Below are positions 54,952 through 64,000 of a stretch of DNA of 64,000 nt, piece by piece (the stretch's first letter is position 1; every line of letters starts with the position of its first letter). Below the pieces are notes generated by a model that was given only the letters and a program-made list of their open reading frames with translations, searched no databases and was not told the origin of the DNA. The position numbers were made by a program, and so were the translations under genes. The DNA is taken from positions 62,380,390 through 62,444,389 of the forward strand of contig JAVMKO010000003.1 in NCBI GenBank assembly GCA_032164245.1, in the 5' to 3' direction. Origin of the DNA: Sternotherus odoratus (lineage: Eukaryota > Chordata > Testudines > Kinosternidae).

Positions 54952-57900
54952 TATTTCCACCCCATTCCACTGTATCTATTGTAAAATCAGGTTCATAATA
55001 ATACAGTCATGGTGCAGTCGTCTTATCCCAAATATATTCTTCTTCTGTACTATCGATATTGGGCTTATAATTGCAACTTTAAATCACATAAGTAAAGCTT
55101 AGTCAGGTGAGTGCAGTCCCATTGATTTCATTGGGGATATTCATTTGAATAAAGCATCTCTCTGTACTTTTTGTTCAGTTGATGTGCTCTTAAACTGAAA
55201 AAAATGTGTTATGAAAGTGAAAATCAACTTGTTTATTTGTCTGGCTGGTCAGTTAGGTTTTTATGTTTGCATCAATATGTATGCAGTATTGAATATGCAA
55301 TATGTATATTATGTATGCTTATTATCTATCTATATATGTATATGCAATATGTATATTGAATACTCAATATGTATTCATATTTAGATTTCATGACAGAATA
55401 CAGCTATCAGGTGAACTGCAGCTACCATGTGACCTGTAAAGGCATTTGTACCCCAGCCTTCATAATTTTCATAACATGTTGCTACAGCTCAAATCAAAAT
55501 ACACACAGCATATTCCTAGTGGAGGAAAGTCCTTCCCAACTGCAATTTTGGCAATTTTAATGTGATTAATTAAAAGTTTGTTAACTGCATGTTACTTTGT
55601 GAAGTTGTCATTATCATTGTCATCTAATGAACATAAGCTAATAATGGAAAGTAGCTAAAAAATAGTTACATCAATACTACATTACAGTATTTTTGGTTTT
55701 CATTACTGGGAGTCTCGCGGAATTCCTGAAACTCTTCCTGGATTTCTGGACACTGTAATGAAGTGCAAAAGGATGACTCATTTCTGATATAATGGCCTCT
55801 CAAAAAAATAGGAGACTTCTTCCAAAAGGAAGTCATAGAAAATTGAGAAAAGTCTTGATAATAAAATAACTCTCTCCCCTTATTCCTGTCCAGTCTGTAA
55901 AAAAAACTAAACAAACATTGAAAATCTACTTGCTTATAGATCTTCAATCTAGTAAGTGTTGATGCAGAGCAGAGGGGTTCATTTTTCAGAAGAGTCACAT
56001 AGGGACCCATGTAATTAAAGAAGAGGCAGAGGAACTTTACTTAAAACACAGAAAGCTTTGGGAAATCTGAACAGATGATAAAGATGATTTTGTTTTGATG
56101 TTTATTTAGTATGTGTCAGGGTTGCAATTATCATGAATTTCAAATATTTTATTAATGGGGAAAAAAGGTCTATTAGCTGTTAGAGATAACTGTATCTTTC
56201 AGTTCACTGAAGATTCAAACAATGGCAATTTCATTATTAACCTTCAGTCCTAATCCTGATTTAATGATGTCTGCAAAAATTTTCAGCCAATAGACAGGGC
56301 CAGGTGTGCTTGCAGCTTACAAGAAGTGCAGCATTTTGCATCTTGAATATGTATTTCTCTCTTTTGCTTGATGGCAAAATAATGTTGAAAAGATCCCAGT
56401 CTATTCATATGTCCTATAAACAGAACGGTCGGGAGAATAAATAGCAATTAAAAACCCATATTAAAAATTCCGTAGAAGGAACATACCATTTGTTGTGTTG
56501 GAATGGCATGTTCCTTATGAGAATGCCAAGGACCCACATTAATAGGATTAACAACTCATTGGACACAACAGAGTCAGGCTGTTTCTAAGGCACAACACTT
56601 ATTTTTTTATGATTCACTATAAACTGTGAAAGCTGTTATGTATAGAAGATGTTTGGCACATTTTTGAATGATAGGATATCCTTTTACATACGCCAAGTGA
56701 AGCAAAGACTGAAGAAATGAAATACAGGAGCAATTTCATACAGTGTGTGCAAAACACTTTTCTTTTACTTCAATCTGTCCTCAAACTTGATTTGTTTTCC
56801 ACAATAGTTCTTCTGACAGAGCTTACAGATACTCACTTTTCTTTAAGTATTAAAATTCATGAAACAGATAATAGTCAGCAAGACCTTGTGGACAGAAGCC
56901 TAGACAAGACATTTGCTGCTTGACAAGTAGTTCTATGCTATTCAATACTGAATGATGCGTGAGAATGCTGCTGTCAGTTTTGTTAGCAGCATGCATCATT
57001 CTCCCTTATAATCAATATCTCCAATGGTTGATGACTAGTAGGGTACCAGAAGCGTGAGAATATTTAGCTGCTTGTCTTGCTATATGCTGTCATTTAACTT
57101 CATCCTAAAAGCTGTCTTAAGATGTCATTGAACAGAAGTAAGAGGCTACAGACCAGTACCTTGAAATTAGTCTCTTTTTCATTTTGATGTTATTTTTATC
57201 TTGATGTAAGGCAACATATTGTCACTATGCTGACAACTAAGAGCCTAGTGACCTCCTTATGCCAGTAATCCTTTCAGATTTCTAGTTTGATCTTCAGCCA
57301 AAAAAAAAAATATCTGTCCTGCACCAATTTTTATATAAATATGCTAAATGATATTGGGTAACTTCCAACTATTCATCTTAGTAACCATATATAAGATAAC
57401 TTTCCCACACTTAATTTTGTTACTGTTTTCACTGATGTTTTTCCGTTCTCTATTTGTGGGACGGCTGTTTACTTTCTGTGAGAACTATCTGAATCCATAA
57501 AAAAAATCAGTGTTTTCAAATTCTAGTACAATTGTTTTACTTAAGGATTTAAAATCATACCACTGAAGTGCCAAACACTGAGTATTCTAATTAATAATGT
57601 GTTCACAACCATATACATTTAAAGGGACTGAATATAGCTGCTATAATAGAAAATGCTTTGCTTATTGTATTAAGAGCTCAATCTAAACACTTGGGACCAG
57701 ATTATCTCCTACAGTGGAAAAAACTGATTTGAGGTAGTTCCCCCCACTCACAGATTTCCTTACCTATCAATCCATGACGGGAGGTTTCCCCGGTGCAATA
57801 AGATACAGGAGATCTTGACAAAATTGATGGATTCCTTAGAAAACTGTTAGAGACCAACTCGATCCATGCAGCGGGCCTTATGCCTCTTAAATTGGCAGCA

Positions 57901-57960
57901 ATTTTTGCAGGGGGTCTACTCCATGAATTTTGGTAAGTTGTCACAGCCCACACATATCTC
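54952..57960. other. AT-rich non-coding stretch
   Basis: Tandem-like 'atatgtatattgaatac' words occur near 55280-55380. The open frame at 55666-56010 (minus) shows no domain. Nothing recognised. Confidence 0.5.
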
Positions 57961-58680
57961 CTATATATTAATGGATGGGGGGGGTGGATCTGGGAGGGTG
58001 CAGGAGGGAGCTCCAGGCTAGTGCAGAGTGTTGGAGTGCAGGAGAGGGTGAGGGGTGTGGGCTCTGGGAGGGAGTGTGATGCAGGAAGGGATTCCAGGAT
58101 GGGGTAGGTGGTTGGGGTGTAGGACGGGGTGCAAGGTAGAGGCTCTTGCTGGGAGCTGCTTACCACAGGGAGCTCCGGGACGCAGGACTTAGGCAGGCTG
58201 CCTGCATGCCATTGCCCCACGCCACTCCCATAAGTGGCTGCAGCTGGCTTTACACATCTCTGTGTGCCTCCTGGGGGGAAAGGAGGCATCAGGTCTCCTT
58301 GTGCTGCTTGCACCCACAAATGCTGCCCCGCCCCCCCTGCAGCTCCCATTGGCTGGTTTCTGGATAATGGGAACTGTGAAAACGGTGCTGGGGGCTGGGA
58401 CAGTGTGCGGAGCCACCTTCCTCTTTCTCTTCCCCCATCAGAGGTGTGAATAAACATGTCAGCAACAGCACGCCCCTTCCCTTCCAGGAGTGGCCTGGGG
58501 CCATAGCAGGAGGGTAGCCTGCCTGAGTGCCCCACTGTACTGCAGGGCTTTTAGCGGTCCGGACTTGGAGATGGGGAGGGGGCAGAGGAGGCCAGACAGA
58601 AATATTTGTCGTGGTTGGCTGGACAGAAATGTTAGATGGGCCAGATCCAGCCTGAGGGTCTGATGGCCTCCCACCAGTGC
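57961..58680. repeat. probable decayed hAT-type element
   Basis: The right part 'gggccagatccagcctgagg' (about 58637) followed by 'gtctgatggcctccc' resembles the right end of a common turtle hAT family. The left boundary and target duplication were not found. The interior is GC-rich, which explains overlapping open frames up to 277 codons on the minus strand. Confidence 0.4.
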
Positions 58681-59400
58681 AGCTAAGGCCAGTTTATACT
58701 ACAGAGTTAGGTCAGCATAAGCTACTTTGCATCAACCTAGTTGTGCATGCATCTACACTTAAAAAACTGTCATCTAGTGATGTAAGCTTTCCTTCCATTC
58801 TGCCAACATAGAACATCACCTCCCGGAGTGGCAATATATCAGTGTCACTGCAGCACAAATGTAGACACTGTATTACCTATCTCAACCCTGCTAGCCACTC
58901 TCTCAATGCCCACCACTCAACACTCTGGTCACACTTGTGAACTCCACTGCCTGGGGTCACAGAGACCAGAAGCTCCATCCCCTTTAAAACCCTGTGAATT
59001 TTTGAAATACCTTTTTCTGATTGTCCATCTTGGAAAGCAGACCTAGCAGCTCTCCATTGTTGCATGCAACTTCCCGGATGACCAAGCCAACTACATGCTG
59101 CCGGTATACTCAGGCCTGGAGTAGACAGGAGACATTAGATCTCCTGGTCCCGTGAGGAGAGGAAACTGTGGAAGCACAACTATGGAGTAGTTGTAGAAAT
59201 GTGGAGATTGCATGGGGGATGCAGGTGAAGGGAAGGTGACACCACCACAATCCAATCACACCTGCTAGTGGAGATGCAAGATGCTAGATGATGAGAGAGA
59301 ACCACCCTGTGTATCAAAACAAACTCTCCTTGTGAGTATGCACAGCACCAATTCAAGTAGCCAAGAATGCACATGCACAGAGAACATAATAACTATAGCA
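58681..59400. repeat. decayed dispersed repeat, possibly Harbinger-like
   Basis: 'ggccagtttatactacagag' and 'gcatctacactt' words near the left side resemble DNA-transposon ends. No protein reading and no right end were recognised. Confidence 0.3.
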
Positions 59401-61478
59401 GCTTTATGCCACCCTGACTTGTGTTGGAAAGAGTTTCTAGTAAAGGCATTCTCTTAGTCTTTGAGAAACTCACTTTGAATCATCAAATCATTCAAGTAGC
59501 TAACCAAGGACAGGGGAAATTTTTCATTTAAAAGGTTTTAAAATGAAAAGTGGCATTTTTTCCAAAGCTGGAAACTTTTGAGGGAGAAGAAGCTTTCTAG
59601 CTTCTCATTGAATTTCAATATTTTGATATTTCTAGAATTAATTTTGTTTTCTTCTTCTTCCTTCTCCTCCCCCTCCTCCCCCAATCTCCATCCATTTTGC
59701 TACTGAATGAAATAGAATGAGCAACATCCACATTTTTCCCCGACTGCATCAATTCTCTCTCCTTTCATTTTTCCCTTTTGCCACTTTGTACCATTTGTAC
59801 CACTTTGTACCAAGCTGAAGAGGTTTTGAAAAGTTGCAAAAACATGACAGAGTCACCCAAATCCTGGACATCATTCTTCTGCATTCAGAGGCAAATGGAA
59901 AAATGATAAAAGGGAAGGGATGAAATGTTGAAGGACAGAGAAAAAATGTATTACTGGGAAGATAAATTTCAGAAAATATTTTTAAAACATTTTATTTCAT
60001 AAAAAAATATTTAAGTTCTATATTTCTTTCTTTAAATCATTTCCAGAAATAAAGATAATTTTCTGCATATAAGACAGGAAAGCATATTTGGGTCCTGATC
60101 CTGCAAACACTTACACATATGCTAACTTTACTACTCTCATTAGTCCCACTAAATTCAATGGAACCACTAATAGTACTGCAATTAAACACATTCTCAAGTG
60201 TCTGCAGGATGAGGAAGCAAACAACATTATCTATCTGAGATGGTGCATTCATTAGATATTTTTATGATTGGAGCATGAAAAAAGAAATCATGATCCACCT
60301 CTTTAAATATTTCCATACACATTAAAGGATATAACGTCAGCTTGTGTCCCCGAAACTTCACCTATCTTGTTTATTCAGACCCTGCCCAAATATATTTGTA
60401 CAATTTAATTTAGATTATCAGTTATGGTCAAATTTAATTAGGAATATCATCAGTCATGGAGTAGTTTAGCTTATAATTTAATTCTGTTTAGACAACCAAA
60501 TCAGAGCCTTAACATCAGTGAAGGCTGCATATATTTTTGATTTCCTGATTTTACAACATACCTACAAAATCTAAAAGTGTATCTAAAATTACCCAGTGTG
60601 GTAAAATTTGTCCGAGACCTGTTTACTTTTCAGCAATCAGGGGACAATCATTAGACCCTTTTTACAAGATAATTCATATACATTTTAGATACAACCTCTA
60701 ATACACTAATTGGACAGTAACGTCAAGATTTAATTAATTTCCTTTTTAAAATAGAGAAAAAACAAGGCAGACTTCCACACTCAGAAGCAGGTGAGGTTAC
60801 CTTTTATGTAAGTAAACAATGATGGGCTAATATTTTCCCACCTTTCATATAAATCTAAAACTGGACATATCTGTGGATATGAGGAATGATTAAGACCCTG
60901 ATTTAATAGTAGGCCTTAAGCATGTGCCTAACTTTAAGCACACGAATAGTCTGAATGACTTCAAGTTAATTAATGTTAGGCATGTGCAAAAGCTTACTGA
61001 AATAGGGCCCAGAACAAGAATTCCTTCATGACAAATGGCATCTAACACTCCAGTTACTCAGCGATAAAGAAATCTGTGTATAGACTACTAAAATAAGAAA
61101 ACATGAGATATAAGTAATTCATCTTGGGGAAAGTAGATGTGCCTCTTTATATTCTTGTCACTGTTTGCATCTATTACACAGGATGGACCAAGGGTTTTAG
61201 AAGTGTCACTATTAATCAAGGCCCCATGTGCGCCACAGCACAATGGGATCAAAATCTGTGGCAAACACCCCTATATTCTGCAGTTTAAAAATATTTATTC
61301 TGTGGTAAACATGCTGAATTCTGGTGTTGTATGAAAATACCAGTCATGGTATGTAATCACGGCATCCATGGGACCTCAAGTGAGATAAATGGGGCAGTTC
61401 ACACCTTTCAGAGACACTGTTTCAGGCTCCTTGCAATCTTAGTTGGGTATCACTTTATACTAAGTTCACATTTTCTAA
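59401..61478. other. AT-rich non-coding stretch with two small palindromic repeats
   Basis: Palindromic remnants: arms 60094-60112 ('cctgatcctgcaaacactt') against 60196-60212, and arms near 60918-60933 ('aagcatgtgcctaac') against 60975-60995. A pyrimidine tract lies at about 59648-59690. No gene was recognised. Confidence 0.6.
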
Positions 61479-61704
61479 GGGCTTGTCTGTACAGAGAGTA
61501 TCTGGCAAGCTGTAGAGTGTATAACTACAGTGAACTAGTTTGCTATGCACTAATTGTCTGCGTTCAACAGTAGATCAAAGCACTCTGTGAACATTCCAGT
61601 GAATGGTAGTAGGGTCCACATGGATAGTTAGTGGTCAGCAGTCTGGTGGTCTGTAGATTTTCACCTTAGCTTACTGCTAATTAACTCTCTATATAGACAA
61701 ACCC
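61479..61704. mobile_element. Harbinger-type MITE, 226 bp, TAA target duplication
   Basis: The ends 'gggcttgtctgtacagag' and 'ctctatatagacaaaccc' are inverted with a few mismatches. TAA flanks both sides (61476-61478 and 61705-61707). A three-base TWA duplication is typical of the PIF/Harbinger superfamily. Confidence 0.75.
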
Positions 61705-61707
61705 TAA

Positions 61708-63226
61708 ATGAGCTCTCCATACATAAAGACTACACAATTATTTTTAAATGAAAAGCTGAGATTCTAGAACACAATTCTGTGGCAAAGGAAGAGCCGTGTG
61801 ACAAATTCCCCATAATAATACTAGCAATGTAGGGATCTTGGCAGATTTGGGATGAAAACTGAAATATTTTGATGAAGATATGCCATTACAATGCTCCAGG
61901 GATGTCATTTGGTTGCCTCATGTTCCCCATTAACCTGTGTGGGCCAGGGCCTTGAACAAGGCTTGATCTCCCATTATGCACAATGACCATTATTCTCACC
62001 ACCAATCAAGAGTGTGGCGAATCATAAGAGAGACCCTCTGAGCAGAGATCCCAACTGACAGAGAAGAATGAGAACATGAAGTGTTCAAACAACGCCACCC
62101 ATGAAGTACCATGAAAGCATTTTCCAATCAAAATCTTACCGATTCAGCTAAAATATTTGGGGTTTCATTTTTTTATGACCAAAAAATCAAGTTTTCTATG
62201 GAAAATGTCAATGAAAATGTTTTGGTTTTTTTTAATTATCAACATTTTCTGAAGGAAAAAATGCCTGAGCAGCTCTAGTTCAGGCATTGAGAACAAGATT
62301 CTCAATTAGTGTAAATTGGTGTAGCACTACTGAAGTCAATGAAACTACACCTATTGAAATTAAGGCCAGCTACTCAGCTGGTGAAAAGCATACACATTCC
62401 AAATGGATGAATGAGCCTTGCATTTAATTTACACAGCAAAGGAAGACTTAAGGATACACCAGCTGAGAGGATCTAAAGGACTAGCCATTTTAGATTATAG
62501 GGATTCTATCTACTTAACCATTCTGAGTCCTTTAAGAGTGAGCATGAAATCTTCTATTCCATTTTCTTGTAGTGTTTACTTACAGCCTTGGATATTTACA
62601 TTTGTCACCACTTCTTAAATACATGGCTCTAATCCCACCTCATTCACTACCTTTACATCCAGGCAGGTATCTCTGTCTGTGTTTGACTGTAAGGGCAATT
62701 AAATATATTTTCACTCTTATGGCCCTTTTTGGTGGGCAAAAAGGATGTGTTTTTTCAAATGTGTTCCTCTCATATGCCAAAACAGACAACTAAACCATCT
62801 TCAAATGCATTAGGCTGTTTCTTAACATAGTGAAGGCCTTTTCACTCATTTGAAACTAACTTGATTGAGCTAACATGATTGAAATACACACCCTTTTAGC
62901 CCATCAAGGTAGAGCACACAATGAATAAACAAACCACTAGGCTCTTGCCTTTCTCAGTATTTTTTCCCCACAGGGACAGGCTCAATACCTCTGATAGTGA
63001 TTGCAGATGATGTGCCTCTAATCAACTCAGAAGAAATAAATATTTATATTTTAAGCCAGTAGCTGAATACTGATTACCTTTTACCTGCATGCTGTAGTGG
63101 AAGTAACAGGGTGTTCACAGTATCACAGAAATGGAGTTCTGGAAGGCATGTCAAAAAAAACATCTTGTCTATCCCCTTTCAATGAGGCAGGACCAAGGAC
63201 ATCTACACCATCCCCAACAGGTCTTT
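61708..63226. other. AT-rich non-coding stretch
   Basis: Around 62288-62370 a short dispersed palindromic repeat is likely ('ttagtgtaaattggtgtag' with 'gaaactacacctattgaaat'). Nothing else was recognised. Confidence 0.5.
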
Positions 63227-63234
63227 GTCTAACC

Positions 63235-63706
63235 CAGGGGTCGGCAACCTTTCAGAAGGTTGGTATGCCAAGTTCACTGTAATTTAAGGTTTCGTGTTCC
63301 AGTAATACATTTTAACATTTTTAGAAGGTCTCTGTCTATAGGTATATATTATATAAATAAACTATTGAATATAAAGTAAATAAGGTTTTTAAAATATTTA
63401 AGAAGCTTAATTTAAAATTAAATTAAAATGCAGATCATATCAGTTTAATTTGATCCTGGCCCTTGCTTTTTCTTGCTGAATTTTCCAACGTAGGCTACAG
63501 CATTGTGGGGGCTGAAGGGTGCTAGGACGAGGAACAGAGCCCTGGGCGGGCTGCTGGTACTCCAGGCTGGCAGTGGGCTGAACAGTGTTGGAGGTCCGGA
63601 CCCCGGATGACAGGGGGGCGGTGGCCAGAACCCCAAACTAGCAGTGCACTGAGCTGCTCAGCCCACGACTGGCCCAGCTCAGTCTGCTGCTGGTCTGGGG
63701 TTCTCG
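63235..63706 (+). mobile_element. hAT-type transposon, left part
   Basis: It starts 'caggggtcggcaacctttca', followed by 'aatttaaggtttcg' and 'taaataaggtttttaaaat', which I recognise as a common turtle/sauropsid hAT family. The expected right end ('...gttgccgacccctg') is not in the window. The likely reason is that the next element (63707) is inserted in it. Its octamer to the left is GTCTAACC. Confidence 0.75.
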
Positions 63707-64000
63707 TAGAGGTGAAAGTAACTTAAATTTCTTATAGGTACTGTCATATTGCAACCCTCCTCAGGGGGAGGAGCTCAGGGATTGGGAATGTGTGTGGGGA
63801 GCACTCAGAGCAGAGGATTGGGGCGTGGGGGGCTCAGGGCAGGGGGTGGGGATGTAGATAGTGCAGGAGTCAGGGCTGGGAGAATGGGGTGTGTGTGTGC
63901 AGGAGTCAGGGTTGGGTGGCATGAGGGGCTCAGGGCAGGGGAAATTCCTGGAGGGGATGGGGCTTGGGGATGGCCTGGGACAGTCCCAGTTGTGGACAGG
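63707..64000. mobile_element. hAT-type transposon, left end, running off the window
   Basis: It starts 'tagaggtgaaagtaactta', matching the terminus of 54371-54943 apart from the first base (C to T). The GC-rich 'gggctcagggcagg' repetition that follows fills the rest of the window. The right end lies outside. Confidence 0.6.

Noticed and set aside
57702..58535. 277-codon minus-strand frame
   Set aside because: Lies in a GC-rich decayed repeat, has no recognisable domain, and competing frames are open on the other strand.

Overview
The window reads as AT-rich, intron-less, intergenic DNA from a sauropsid vertebrate, most probably a turtle. The repeats point that way: CR1 LINE fragments, several hAT and Harbinger-type DNA transposons, a DIRS tyrosine-recombinase retrotransposon, a Ty3/gypsy element and short probable Penelope-like copies. 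A crocodilian is the main alternative. I found no convincing host exon, tRNA or CRISPR. All credible coding potential belongs to mobile elements.

Layout. A 5'-truncated CR1 LINE lies at about 165-1440, with further CR1 pieces at 10252-10768 (minus) and 18500-19060 (plus). hAT-type non-autonomous transposons with terminal inverted repeats and 8-bp target duplications lie at 11242-11458, 16038-16626, 24684-24993, 25206-25729 and 54371-54943, and two more start at 63235 and 63707. Copies of a short probable Penelope-like repeat carrying a hammerhead-ribozyme-like core lie at 13258, 17963, 20964 and 21869, with a core-less copy at 6711.

An almost complete Ty3/gypsy element (30123-35435) has near-identical LTRs, a 4-bp target duplication, a capsid resembling the SCAN domain, and the unusual Gmr1-type order protease-integrase-RT-RNase H. 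A 1.93-kb LTR-like insertion (37822-39750) is flanked by a 257-bp direct duplication of host sequence. A nearly full-length DIRS element (about 41671-47815, minus strand) carries inverted terminal repeats and a textbook internal complementary region. It interrupts an old Harbinger transposase. A 5S rRNA-derived pseudogene lies at about 52955-53076 (minus).

How the parts fit. The gypsy and DIRS copies look recent because their terminal repeats still match closely, but each carries frame lesions or frame oddities that probably make it non-autonomous. Nesting gives relative ages: DIRS inside Harbinger, two hATs inside one older element, and a probable Penelope-like insert inside another repeat that then seems to have been copied 0.87 kb away. 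The rest is old, AT-rich, non-coding sequence with a few microsatellites and small palindromic elements.
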